From: an uncultured Clostridiaceae bacterium | GTDB taxonomy: Bacteria > Bacillota > Clostridia > TANB77 > CAG-508 | DNA length: 53,236 nucleotides | Direction: 5' to 3' | Assembly (NCBI GenBank): GCA_947642455.1 | Contig: CANRSN010000014.1 | Coordinates: 1-53,236, forward strand | Part shown: positions 1-7,280 of the stretch, one piece after another | Position numbering within the stretch: position 1 is the stretch's first letter | How the letters are laid out: the number at the start of each line of letters is the position of its first letter | The notes under the pieces: model-generated | The model's input: only the letters and a program-made list of their open reading frames with translations | Databases searched by the model: none | What the model was told of the DNA's origin: nothing | Translations under genes and position numbers: made by a program

Positions 1-133
1 TGCTACCAATAATATAACTAATATTATTGATATTATAACTACTAGCTTCCCATTTCCTTTTTTTGGGTGGTTTAGTTGCTACCCCCCATTTTCTTACGCC
101 CTCAAGGGTTTTGTGATTTTGTTTTTTATCCAT
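1..133 (-). CDS. 5' end of an unknown gene (runs off the window)
   Basis: Reading on the minus strand, an ATG at 133 is preceded by a strong AGGAGG (141-146) with 7-nt spacing, and the frame stays open to the window edge (44 codons). The visible peptide begins MDKKQNHKTLEGVRKWG and is rich in Lys, Trp and Asn, with a basic PPKKRK stretch near residue 25. There is no signal peptide in the visible part. I do not recognise the family. It is chromosomal, lying outside the ICE on the distal side of attL. Confidence 0.6.
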   Translation of the reverse strand, partial: MDKKQNHKTLEGVRKWGVATKPPKKRKWEASSYNINNISYIIGS

Positions 134-440
134 TTTTATTCCTCCTTTGATTATTTTTTATTTTAGATAATATTTTCGTACCCTATTTTTTTATGGGCTA
201 CTTTACTTATCGATTGTTTCTGTTATTTTCCTACATATTTATTATGAATATTTTTATAATATTTATTCATAGTTTACACTACTTTTTATTTTTGACTATA
301 GTAAAATTCTTTTCTTTTATATTAAAATATTTTGACTTAAGTTTTACAAGGCTTTTTATTAAAAAATATTGAAAAATAAAGAGAAGTTTGTTATAGTAAT
401 TATACGAATGAAATAGAGTTATAAAGAAAGTAAATTTTAA

Positions 441-483
441 CAACAAAAATCGCCTAATATTGTATAAATACAATACCAAGCGA
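441..483 (-). terminator. Original chromosomal terminator of the tRNA-Arg gene, displaced by the ICE
   Basis: On the minus strand a 15-bp stem (469-483 with 450-464, 4-nt loop) is followed by a T-run (rc of 445-449). It lies just downstream of the displaced tRNA 3' half, so before integration it would have ended the tRNA transcript. The matching element copy is at 45945-45986. The two stems differ in sequence but both still fold. Confidence 0.8.
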
Positions 484-533
484 AATATGGTGATCCAGGA
501 GGGATTCGAACCCCCGACCCACGGATTAGAAAT
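473..533. repeat. attL: 61-bp direct repeat with the displaced tRNA-Arg 3' half
   Basis: Positions 473-533 are identical to 45976-46036. Within it, 488-533 is the 3' half of tRNA-Arg (anticodon 3' side, T-arm, acceptor, CCA). After 533 the sequence stops matching the tRNA, so this copy is a fragment left behind by integration. The homology with the right end continues leftwards at roughly 80 percent to about 361. Confidence 0.93.
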
Positions 534-630
534 ATGTTGACTTGCTATCTAACAAAAAAATCTAAAATTATTGATATATGTGTTTTTCATTAAAATGTTA
601 TTATAGATAAGGAAATACATAAGGTAAAAA

Positions 631-647
631 TCCCCATTAAGTCCCCA
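631..647. promoter_or_regulatory. Left arm-type integrase sites (TCCCCA x2)
   Basis: TCCCCA occurs at 631 and 642, exactly 11 bp apart (one helical turn). The same hexamer occurs three times at 11-bp spacing near the right end (45757, 45768, 45779), in the same orientation. Repeats found only inside the two ends of an ICE and phased on one helix face fit arm-type binding sites for the integrase N-terminal domain. This is inferred from pattern only. Confidence 0.55.
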
Positions 648-731
648 CCAAATTTTAGTATATATATTTTATGTATTTGAATTTTTATTAAAGTATTTTT
701 AACTAACATTTTAATATAAAAATTTATACTA

Positions 732-2429
732 CTATATTGTAAAATTCTGTTTTTCATTTATTTTTATAATTATATTTTTTAGTATTCCCATTGTAGTATC
801 ATTTAATTGTAAATAATAACTCATATCTTCTTGTTGGACTTGTTGTAAATTTGAAACAGTTTTAGAACAAGTATTTATTTTATTTTGCAAATATTCAAAA
901 TGTTGATTTTTTTTCTCAAAATAATGATTAAAATCTTGCTGTTGAACTTTTTGCAATGCTTCATGTTTTTGCTTTTGTGAAATATGAATATAGTACTTTT
1001 GAGTAGTTTGATATTCTGTATGCCCCATTAATTTTGCTAATACTTCAGGTTTTACACCTAAATTTCTACAATGAGTTGCAAAACTATGTCTTAATCCATA
1101 TATGACTATATTTGGAAGGTTATGTCGTATTATAAATTTTTTGAAATTTTTTGAAAGTATATCAGGTGTAAAAGGTGTACCAGAACTATTATGAAATACA
1201 TATTCATTTATAGACCATTTTTTTCCTAAAGCTCTATATTTCTGAATTTGTTTTAAACGATGTTCTAGTAAAAGTTGTTTGAATAATAAATCCAAAGACA
1301 AATGTCTATCACTTTCTGGAGTTTTTAAAGGACCATCTCCTTTTTTCCATCCAATTCTTTTCATACTTGTTTCATCATATATAGGAAGATTTTTATAAGC
1401 ATTTTGTATATGATAATCATTTTCCTTAAAATTAAAGTCAATCCATTTAGTCCCACATGTTTCTTCTGGTCGGTTACCATGTAAAAGAGTACATAAAAAT
1501 GCAAGAGGAGCATCACTATCAACTAGTTCTTTAGAATATATATCTTCTAACATATAATTTATCCACTTTGTTCGATTTTCTTCTTCAATAAAGTCGTAGT
1601 CTTTTTTGACTTTCTTTTTCCTTTTTTGTTTTTTCATAGCAATAGGATTACTTGTTATGTATGAGTGTTGTTTAGCAAAATCAAAAATAGACTTTAAGCA
1701 TTGTAATAATATTCTTCTAGTTGTTCTGCAATTTATGTTATTAAGAATTTCATCTATACATTTTTCAGAAAACGAATTGATGTTGTCATATTCAGGATGT
1801 TCATCTAAATATATAAATATATATTTTCGTAAATTCTTATTATAATCTTCTAAGGTGCCAGGGCTTAAATAATCTTCATCATTATAATTTTTTTTTGTTC
1901 TTTCTAATAAATACTGTAACCATTCGATACAAATATTACTAAACTTTAATGTTTCTGTTGTGTTTACAGTATCAGATGAGTTAGCAATAAAATTAGATTC
2001 AGATGTAGTATCAATAGACTGACGAATATTATTGATTGGAATGTACATAGATAAATTCTTAAAAAATTCTGTAATTTCTGATGGAAAACTATTTATTTGA
2101 GTATTTTGTTGTAATTGAGAAGATGTATCATTATATACAATATCTTTAACAGAGAATACTAATTGACCACTTTCATCTTGTAATATTTCTCCTAAATGTT
2201 TATTGGTTCCCTTTAATGCATCTTTAATTTTAGGAATTAATCTTTGTATAGCATTATCATAGGATTTTTTACTTGTAGCTTCTGGTCTTATATTATTTAC
2301 GTTACATATTTCGGCTAAAGACGAGGATCTTGCACGAAAACTAGATCCTTTCATACTTAAAATTATTTCAAAAAACATACAATTTAAGTTTAATTTAGAC
2401 ATTTTTGCAGGTACACTTATTCTTTCCAT
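732..2429 (-). CDS. int: ICE integrase (tyrosine recombinase)
   Basis: 565 aa if translation begins at the ATG at 2429, which has GGAG 7 nt upstream. An open frame extends further upstream but overlaps the excisionase gene and starts without a ribosome site. The C-terminal third has the tyrosine-recombinase signature: GNRPEETCG (first Arg), YGLRHSFATH (R..H box), LMGHTEYQTTQKYY (His and the nucleophilic Tyr). The long N-terminal part would hold arm-binding and core-binding domains. It lies next to attL and catalyses insertion into and excision from the tRNA-Arg gene. The stop is TAG. Longer than Tn916 Int (about 405 aa). Confidence 0.93.
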   Translation of the reverse strand: MERISVPAKMSKLNLNCMFFEIILSMKGSSFRARSSSLAEICNVNNIRPEATSKKSYDNAIQRLIPKIKDALKGTNKHLGEILQDESGQLVFSVKDIVYNDTSSQLQQNTQINSFPSEITEFFKNLSMYIPINNIRQSIDTTSESNFIANSSDTVNTTETLKFSNICIEWLQYLLERTKKNYNDEDYLSPGTLEDYNKNLRKYIFIYLDEHPEYDNINSFSEKCIDEILNNINCRTTRRILLQCLKSIFDFAKQHSYITSNPIAMKKQKRKKKVKKDYDFIEEENRTKWINYMLEDIYSKELVDSDAPLAFLCTLLHGNRPEETCGTKWIDFNFKENDYHIQNAYKNLPIYDETSMKRIGWKKGDGPLKTPESDRHLSLDLLFKQLLLEHRLKQIQKYRALGKKWSINEYVFHNSSGTPFTPDILSKNFKKFIIRHNLPNIVIYGLRHSFATHCRNLGVKPEVLAKLMGHTEYQTTQKYYIHISQKQKHEALQKVQQQDFNHYFEKKNQHFEYLQNKINTCSKTVSNLQQVQQEDMSYYLQLNDTTMGILKNIIIKINEKQNFTI

Positions 2430-2523
2430 AGTTATCTCCAAATTCTTTAATAAGTTAATTGAAAATACTAATAGGTATAATAATATTGTAATTTTTTTTT
2501 CTTTAAAAGGCAATACTGAAAAA

Positions 2524-2727
2524 TTAAAATTTATAATTTCCATATGCCCCAGCATTTTCATCAAACCATTGTTGTAATTTATTTTTGTTTACTATGATTT
2601 TTTTCTTAAATCGAATTGCTGGAAAACCTGGAACAGTAACAAGTTTTAACATTAAATTTTTTCCTATACCTAATAATTTTGCGGCTTCTACCACAGTAAT
2701 TCCAATTTTATCATTTTCATTATTCAT
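2524..2727 (-). CDS. xis: Excisionase-like small HTH protein
   Basis: 67 aa from the internal ATG at 2727 (72 aa if begun at 2742). It has a MerR/excisionase-type helix-turn-helix: ITVVEAAKLLGIGKNLM, followed by a wing, FPAIRFKKKIIV, and LQQWFDENAG. This is the usual layout of Tn916-family Xis proteins, which bind near attL and attR and drive excision. The start codon overlaps the stop of the upstream gene (translational coupling) and the integrase lies directly downstream, as in Tn916. Confidence 0.85.
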   Translation of the reverse strand: MNNENDKIGITVVEAAKLLGIGKNLMLKLVTVPGFPAIRFKKKIIVNKNKLQQWFDENAGAYGNYKF

Positions 2728-2929
2728 CAATATCACATCCATTTTTTATTAACTTTAATGCTTGAGATTGTGCATCTGCAATATTTAAAATGATATTACG
2801 AGGATACAATTTAAAAGTTTGTTTCATTTCTATACCCAAAGTTTCAGAATTAACTTTACCTTTATATTTTGAACTTTGCATATAATCTAATGTAACTTGA
2901 GCATATGCAACAGCTTGTTTTTTATTCAT
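2720..2929 (-). CDS. Conserved small protein upstream of xis
   Basis: 69 aa beginning MNKKQAVAYAQVTLDYMQSS. It is mostly helical with no recognised catalytic motif. The ribosome site GGAGG lies inside the end of the preceding gene, and its own end overlaps the xis start, so 3176 to 732 looks like one operon. Small proteins of this sort are common in the regulatory end of Firmicute ICEs. Function unknown. Confidence 0.75.
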   Translation of the reverse strand: MNKKQAVAYAQVTLDYMQSSKYKGKVNSETLGIEMKQTFKLYPRNIILNIADAQSQALKLIKNGCDIDE

Positions 2930-3176
2930 TTATAAAACCTCCCACATATTTTTTTAATAATTCAGTAAAGTCATCTAGTTTAATTATAGAATTATCCTTT
3001 AACTGAATTTTACAAGTCTCAATAAAGGAAAAATCTTTTTGCGAACGAATAGATATTTCCAATATTTTTTGTGAACTGGCTTTATAATTAATTTCAGCGA
3101 AAACATTATCTTGTTTTTCTGCTAGAGTATTTACTATATTAAAAATTTCCAATAGTTTTTTTTCCATAATCTTCAT
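2922..3176 (-). CDS. Hypothetical ICE protein
   Basis: 84 aa. It could also start at the ATG at 3167, which gives better spacing to AAAGG. Mixed helix/strand composition, acidic and lysine-rich, with no signal peptide or membrane segment. It overlaps the following gene by 8 nt and follows the HTH protein at 3177-3599 almost directly. I do not recognise a family. Confidence 0.65.
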   Translation of the reverse strand: MKIMEKKLLEIFNIVNTLAEKQDNVFAEINYKASSQKILEISIRSQKDFSFIETCKIQLKDNSIIKLDDFTELLKKYVGGFINE

Positions 3177-3599
3177 CTACCTTTCTTTTATATATTTTGG
3201 CACATCATATGAACGGCCTAATGTACTATCGAACTCATAACGCTTTTTAGAAGGGTTATACTTATAAGCACTATAATTCCACTTTCTATAACTTTCATTA
3301 TTTAAGTAATTGCCTTTGGATAATTCTTTAGATGCTTTAATATGACTAGCAATAACAACAGAATAATTATCATCAATTCTTTGTTTTTCTCTTTTGTTCT
3401 TAATAAATTTATTTTTAGCAACTTTTCTATTTTGACTTGCAATAGTTTTCCTAAATTCCTTTTCATTTGTGTATCTACTATCTTTTTTTACAACTTTTGT
3501 AATATATGCAGATGATGTGTTAACTATTTGTGCTATTTCTTTTACTTTTAAATGATTTATAAAAAATAAATCCTTAATAGTATCTTTTTGAGTTTTCAT
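3177..3599 (-). CDS. HTH DNA-binding protein, probable ICE regulator
   Basis: 140 aa. The N-terminus (residues ~5-45) is a clear helix-turn-helix: TIKDLFFINHLKVKEIAQIV then NTSSAYITKVVKKD, resembling sigma region 4 or resolvase-type HTHs. The rest is basic (KNKFIKNKREKQR) and Tyr-rich, consistent with nucleic-acid contact. The ribosome site AAGGTGATTG precedes ATG. A perfect TGTCGACA palindrome sits upstream at 3626-3633. Its place in the xis/int operon suggests a role in excision control. Confidence 0.65.
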   Translation of the reverse strand: MKTQKDTIKDLFFINHLKVKEIAQIVNTSSAYITKVVKKDSRYTNEKEFRKTIASQNRKVAKNKFIKNKREKQRIDDNYSVVIASHIKASKELSKGNYLNNESYRKWNYSAYKYNPSKKRYEFDSTLGRSYDVPKYIKER

Positions 3600-3663
3600 T
3601 CAATCACCTTATCTGGTTAATTTTTTGTCGACACTTTTTAGATATGACGAGTCTATTAGGGAT

Positions 3664-3834
3664 TTATTTAATCTCTAATTCTTCCATTTTCTTTTTAAAT
3701 GCTAGTTCTTTTCTTTTTCGTTCTTTTAACTTCTTATAATGTCTATACTTTGATTTTAGTTTAGGGATAAGAACATCAAATAGAAATACTACAATAGCGA
3801 AGGAAATTCCAAATAATACTAACCTAAAAAACAT
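3664..3834 (-). CDS. Small single-span membrane protein
   Basis: 56 aa from the ATG at 3834, which has AAAGGAG nine bases upstream (an upstream ATG at 3852 overlaps the ribosome site). One hydrophobic helix at residues ~3-24 is followed by a strongly basic, helical cytoplasmic tail (KSKYRHYKKLKERKRKE). Typical of small ICE-encoded membrane proteins. Function unknown. Confidence 0.6.
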   Translation of the reverse strand: MFFRLVLFGISFAIVVFLFDVLIPKLKSKYRHYKKLKERKRKELAFKKKMEELEIK

Positions 3835-3975
3835 TTCTAATTCTCCTTTCATCTAAATATAAGTAAAGGCAGACAAGAGCTTGTACAATTATCTGCCTTA
3901 TTTATATAGTGCTTCCTTAAAATTTGCCCTTCACTATATATACATCCAAAAAATTCTTAAAATCCGACCCAAATT

Positions 3976-4149
3976 TTAAAATTTATAATTTTTTATTCCT
4001 CTAATTAACTTTTCTATTATGTATTGGTAACAGTCCTCATCACCAAATGAGTACCTTTTTATCATTTTTCTTTTTCTTTCAATAATTTTTATAAGAGATA
4101 CTTCATCTCCAGCTTGAGCTTTGATACCTAATTCATATAAACTTTCCAT
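3976..4149 (-). CDS. Orf8-like HTH_16 small protein
   Basis: 57 aa, found by reading the minus strand: begins MESLYELGIKAQAGDEVSL and continues IIERKRKMIKRYSFGDEDCYQYIIEKLI. The pattern (Ala-x-Ala-Gly-Asp-Glu ... Ile-Glu-Lys/Arg-x-Lys ... Glu-Asp-x-Tyr-Gln) matches the short helix-turn-helix proteins paired with sigma-like factors in conjugative transposons, such as Tn916 Orf8. It starts 2 nt after the stop of the sigma-like gene, so the two are probably coupled. Confidence 0.7.
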   Translation of the reverse strand: MESLYELGIKAQAGDEVSLIKIIERKRKMIKRYSFGDEDCYQYIIEKLIRGIKNYKF

Positions 4150-4151
4150 AT

Positions 4152-4565
4152 TTATTCATCACCTTTCAAATATTTTTCAATTTTCTTTAATGCACGTCTT
4201 TTTATTCTTGTTACAGAATCAGAGCAAATTTTTAATATTTTGCTTGCTTCACTACTGGTTAATTGTTTTTCAAATAACAAAAAAATCACTGTCATTTCAA
4301 TATTAGACAGTGATTTTAGGGCGCGTACTAGGGCAGAATCGTTAAAAAAGTCTATAAAATTATCTATATTTTTGCTATAGACTTCATCAATATTATACTT
4401 TAAATAATTTTTCATATATTTAGCATAATCTTCATCATCTATAATCTTTAGTTCGCTTAAATCTTTCGTTATTTCTTTTTTATAGTACTTCTTTGATGAT
4501 AATATAATAGTTTTGTTTAGGTAACTATCAAACCTTTCTTCATCGAAGACATTTTTGTTTTCCAT
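4152..4565 (-). CDS. Orf7-like sigma-70 region 4 protein
   Basis: 137 aa, very close in length to Tn916 Orf7. The C-terminal half carries the region-4 HTH: ALKSLSNIEMTVIFLLFEKQLTSSEAS followed by KILKICSDSVTRIKRRALKKIEKYL. In Tn916 this family activates the excision and transfer operon. The ribosome site GGGAGG overlaps the foot of a hairpin (4576-4594), so translation may depend on opening it. The long leader and Spo0A-type promoter upstream are described separately. Confidence 0.85.
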   Translation of the reverse strand: MENKNVFDEERFDSYLNKTIILSSKKYYKKEITKDLSELKIIDDEDYAKYMKNYLKYNIDEVYSKNIDNFIDFFNDSALVRALKSLSNIEMTVIFLLFEKQLTSSEASKILKICSDSVTRIKRRALKKIEKYLKGDE

Positions 4566-4575
4566 ATGTATACCT

Positions 4576-4612
4576 CCCGAATTTTAAATTCGGGCTTAAC
4601 ATTCCTGTTAAG
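4576..4612 (-). promoter_or_regulatory. Two hairpins masking the ribosome site of the sigma-like gene
   Basis: On the transcript (minus) the first hairpin is CTTAACA-GGAA-TGTTAAG (4595-4612) and the second is CCCGAATT-TAA-AATTCGGG (4576-4594 region). The second is an 8-bp perfect stem whose last Gs are part of the GGGAGG ribosome site of 4565. A tiny open frame, ATG TGT TTC ACT TAA, with an AGGAGG ahead of it ends inside the first hairpin. Translation of it would affect folding. Confidence 0.55.
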
Positions 4613-4646
4613 TGAAACACATAAAAAACAAAACCTCCTTTTTCAA

Positions 4647-4736
4647 TTAGATTTTAAATCTTACATATTTATATATATATAGGGCTAAATGTCCTGTAAA
4701 ACTATGAAATAGCCTTCTTAAGTATCTCTTATACAT
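4647..4736 (-). CDS. Possible 29-aa leader peptide
   Basis: Open frame MYKRYLRRLFHSFTGHLALY... of 29 codons, ending TAA at 4647. Its 3' half lies in the distal arm of a long inverted repeat (4681-4705 with 4739-4778). It is rich in Arg, Tyr, Lys and Leu. The ribosome site ahead of its ATG is poor, so expression is uncertain. The arrangement of leader peptide inside hairpin arms is typical of attenuation control. Confidence 0.35.
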   Translation of the reverse strand: MYKRYLRRLFHSFTGHLALYIYKYVRFKI

Positions 4737-4778
4737 CTTTAGTGTATATGTTTTACTCAAACAGGTACATTAAGCCCT
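4681..4778 (-). promoter_or_regulatory. Long leader hairpin / attenuator of the sigma-xis-int operon
   Basis: The 5' arm on the transcript (4778-4762, AGGGCTTAATGTACCTG) pairs with the 3' arm (4696-4681, CAGGACATTTAGCCCT). An inner pair, GTAAAACATAT with ATAGTTTTAC, extends the stem. The arm begins almost exactly where the predicted transcript would start, 7-8 nt after the -10 at 4785-4790. This is a near-100-nt foldback ahead of the operon. No strong T-run follows, so whether it terminates or only shapes translation is open. Confidence 0.55.
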
Positions 4779-4784
4779 GATAGA

Positions 4785-4840
4785 ATTATATAGATATGAG
4801 GCTAAATTTTTTGTCGAAATTTGCGATTATTTTTGTCGAA
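4785..4840 (-). promoter_or_regulatory. Predicted promoter with two Spo0A boxes
   Basis: TGTCGAA, the exact 0A-box consensus, occurs at 4812-4818 and 4834-4840. The two are 22 bp apart within a 22-bp direct repeat (TTTTTGTCGAA then TGCGATT). On the minus strand a perfect TATAAT (4785-4790) stands 22 bp downstream of TTCGAC in the nearer box. A 22-bp spacing with a 0A box over the -35 is the architecture of the Spo0A-activated spoIIG promoter. It reads into the leader of the sigma-like gene. The call rests on motif match only. Confidence 0.6.
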
Positions 4841-4902
4841 TAATGCGATTGAAAAAATTTACTTTTACAAAAAAAGCTATATTACAAGAAATACCAAAAA
4901 AC

Positions 4903-4950
4903 GACATACTTTGACACAGTATGATTTTTCACAGTACCAAAGTATGTTGC
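4903..4950. promoter_or_regulatory. Inverted-repeat operators upstream of the Orf9-like repressor
   Basis: CATACT-TTGACAC-AGTATG (4905-4923) is a perfect 6-bp inverted repeat. A wider one joins ACATACTTTG (4904-4913) with CAAAGTATGT (4938-4947). The block sits 60-100 bp ahead of the divergent XRE repressor gene and is a natural operator for it. A TTGACA within could be a -35, but no well-spaced -10 was seen. Confidence 0.5.
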
Positions 4951-5005
4951 GTTTTTGAAAAACATTGTAAAATATACACATAATAAAATATAGGAGGTTA
5001 GCCGT

Positions 5006-5353
5006 ATGGCATTGGATAAGATAATTATTGGCTCAAGAATACGAGAAATTAGAGAAGATATATTTCAAGAAACAAGAGATAAATTCGCCAAAAGATGTAA
5101 TGTACCTGAACGATATATAGGTCAAATAGAAAGGGGAGAATTTTTAATTAGTTTAAGTTCTTTAGACAAGATTGCTTCAGCTACAGGTGCTAATGTAGAT
5201 TATCTATTATATGGAACAGGAAAACATCATAAAATGAAATCAAAAGAAAATTTATATCAAATAATTGAAAACAGTGATAAAGATGAACTACAAATGTATT
5301 ATAAATGTATTTGTACTATGAGAAGCTATGTGAATAAGAAGGATAGAGAATAG
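5006..5353 (+). CDS. Orf9-like XRE-family repressor
   Basis: 115 aa with an N-terminal cro/cI helix-turn-helix: GSRIREIREDIFQETRDKFA, CNVPERYIGQIERGEF, SLSSLDKIASATGANVDYLL. Tn916 Orf9 is the same size and position: divergent from the Orf7/8 genes and repressing them. AGGAGG precedes the ATG by 9 nt. The paired operator-like inverted repeats upstream support autoregulation and control of the sigma operon. The short C-terminal helices probably dimerise. Confidence 0.88.
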   Translation: MALDKIIIGSRIREIREDIFQETRDKFAKRCNVPERYIGQIERGEFLISLSSLDKIASATGANVDYLLYGTGKHHKMKSKENLYQIIENSDKDELQMYYKCICTMRSYVNKKDRE

Positions 5354-5418
5354 CAATTTGATTATTGCTATTTTTTATGCTATAGTTATATAAAATGTAA
5401 TAGGAATTCGAGTAAGGG

Positions 5419-5988
5419 ATGAAGAAATTAATTATGAATATAGAATTATTAAAGTATAAGAAATCAATAAATAAAAGCAAATTTACTAATGAACAAATTA
5501 CAGTAATATGGGAATTTTATGTTACAAAAGCATTAGTGGATTCTGCAGGTCAAAAAAGGAGTATACAAGATGATTATGGTTGGAATAAAATTCCAATAAA
5601 GGAAATGAGAGAATTAGCGAAATTTAATGATAACAATTATAAAGTGCTTTTAGCAGATAAAATAGATGGAACTTTGAAGAATATGAATTTAAAATTAGAG
5701 AATAATATTATAACTGATATTGAAAATACAAGGGCTGTATTTATAGCACCATATATTATAGAAGATGATAAAATGCCTAAAAACAGAAAAAGTGAGGGAG
5801 AAGTTTTATTAGAACATATTCGAAATTCATTAGCACATGGTGGGACATACTTCTTTGAGAATGATATGATGCTACTAGAAGATAAAAATGGTAATAGGAT
5901 AACAGCTAGAATATTAATAAAACAAAAAACATTATTAGATTGGATTAAGTTGATTGATAAAAATCAAAATTATTATATAATTCATTAA
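5419..5988 (+). CDS. HEPN-domain protein (RX4H)
   Basis: 189 aa. The motif HIRNSLAHGG near residue ~140 gives Arg-x4-His, the catalytic signature of HEPN RNases, inside the usual hydrophobic-helix context. The overall length and the FENDMMLLEDKNGNR beta strand after the motif resemble the pEK499_p136-type HEPN family. HEPN proteins in mobile elements often act as RNA-cutting toxins or defence factors. No antitoxin partner is obvious: the neighbour at 6040-6339 is convergent. Start could also be the ATG at 5434. Confidence 0.7.
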   Translation: MKKLIMNIELLKYKKSINKSKFTNEQITVIWEFYVTKALVDSAGQKRSIQDDYGWNKIPIKEMRELAKFNDNNYKVLLADKIDGTLKNMNLKLENNIITDIENTRAVFIAPYIIEDDKMPKNRKSEGEVLLEHIRNSLAHGGTYFFENDMMLLEDKNGNRITARILIKQKTLLDWIKLIDKNQNYYIIH

Positions 5989-6039
5989 GTAACAACAAAA
6001 TTTAGGAGTTATGAAATAAATAACAGGATAAGAACCCTG

Positions 6040-6339
6040 TTATTTTTCATTATTTATACCATTTATAGCATCTTGTAAAAATACTTGAATTTGAGCAATA
6101 GACTGTTTATGAGTAGATTTTATTTTTTTTACATTTACTTGTTGATTCATAACACTTTCAATTAATTGTCTAATAGCGATGTTATTTAATCCAAAAAAGT
6201 CTAAATAGGAAATCTTAAAAATAAGTTCTATGTCAGTATCTTTATTTTCTTGTATAATCTGTTTCTTTATATTATTAAATATTTCCTTTCCATGCTTATC
6301 AGAAAAAAGTGTACTAAAATTCATTTCAAAGAAGTCCAT
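6040..6339 (-). CDS. Hypothetical protein between HEPN and recombinase genes
   Basis: 99 aa, AAAGGGAGGAAC precedes the ATG by 5 nt. The N-terminal half (MDFFEMNFSTLFSDKHGKEI) and the central YLDFFGLNNIAIRQLIESV segment look like a helical globular protein. No known motif. Convergent with the HEPN gene, separated by about 50 nt that include a small stem, AACAGG...CCTGTT (6021-6043). Confidence 0.6.
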   Translation of the reverse strand: MDFFEMNFSTLFSDKHGKEIFNNIKKQIIQENKDTDIELIFKISYLDFFGLNNIAIRQLIESVMNQQVNVKKIKSTHKQSIAQIQVFLQDAINGINNEK

Positions 6340-6388
6340 ATAGTTCCTCCCTTTTCATTTAATATAATATATCACAAATTTATAATAA

Positions 6389-7264
6389 TTATAATTTATT
6401 TGATAAAGAAATTAAATCTTCTTGTGTGCTAACAAGATAACCTTTAGTAGTATTAAGACTACTGTGACCAGCTTGATTCGCTACCTGGTCTATACTATAA
6501 CCTGCATTGTGCAAGGCATTAGAACAAAAATATGCTCTTAACATATGAGGGTGTAAATTATCAATACCACATAAATGTTTGTATTTATTCAGAAGTCTAT
6601 TACAAAAATTTCTATTTAAGGGCTTTCCACCATTGCCAGTTGTTTTTTGTCCTACGAATAAATATGGACTATCAACATTCATAGTTTTTCGTTCCTCTAA
6701 ATATTCTGATAGAGCATCATACATAGAATTATTTATAACAACTTGTCTGAATTTATTTCCTTTTCCAATAATATTAATAAATTTTTCTTCCAACTTTATA
6801 TCCACTAATCTAATCGTTACAATTTCACTTTCCCTTAATCCACCATAAATAAATATAGATATAAAACAATAATCTCTTTTAGCATTTTTTTCATCTCTGC
6901 AAGCGAAATGCTTCAATTTATTTATTTCTTGCAAAGTTGGAATTGTTTTATTAATCATTGTATTTTGTATTTTGATATAATCTTTTTCTAATATGGCAAG
7001 GTTATCTTGTATACCTTCATCAATTAAGAATAAATTATATTGCTTTATAGCTGCTATTTTTCTGTTAATTGTCTTTGGAGAAGAACTATGTTTTAATAGA
7101 AAGTTTATATACATTGTTACATCTGCATGAATAATTTTATTTAGTTCTTCACCATATGAGTCAATATAATATTTTTTAAATAGTTTTACATCTGAACAAT
7201 AACTATTATATGTATTTTCTGATAATCCATTATTTTTCATAAATTCAATAAATTTCTCAAGCAT
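6389..7264 (-). CDS. Second tyrosine recombinase (XerD/TnpI type)
   Basis: 291 aa from the ATG at 7264 (GAAAGGGG eight bases upstream). SAM-like core-binding N-terminal domain, then GGLRESE (Arg), GKGNKFRQV (beta hairpin Lys), HPHMLRAYF (His-x-x-Arg), NQAGHSSLNTTKGY (His and Tyr). Complete catalytic set. It is distinct from the end-located integrase and lies inside the ICE, so it may resolve dimers or move a cassette. Three identical 15-bp repeats directly upstream (7281-7391) are likely its binding sites and promoter control. Confidence 0.85.
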   Translation of the reverse strand: MLEKFIEFMKNNGLSENTYNSYCSDVKLFKKYYIDSYGEELNKIIHADVTMYINFLLKHSSSPKTINRKIAAIKQYNLFLIDEGIQDNLAILEKDYIKIQNTMINKTIPTLQEINKLKHFACRDEKNAKRDYCFISIFIYGGLRESEIVTIRLVDIKLEEKFINIIGKGNKFRQVVINNSMYDALSEYLEERKTMNVDSPYLFVGQKTTGNGGKPLNRNFCNRLLNKYKHLCGIDNLHPHMLRAYFCSNALHNAGYSIDQVANQAGHSSLNTTKGYLVSTQEDLISLSNKL

Positions 7265-7280
7265 AAAAACACCCCTTTCA

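Noticed and set aside
279-479. 66-codon minus frame at the left flank
   Set aside because: It overlaps the tRNA terminator and the extended repeat, and the product is low-complexity Phe/Lys.
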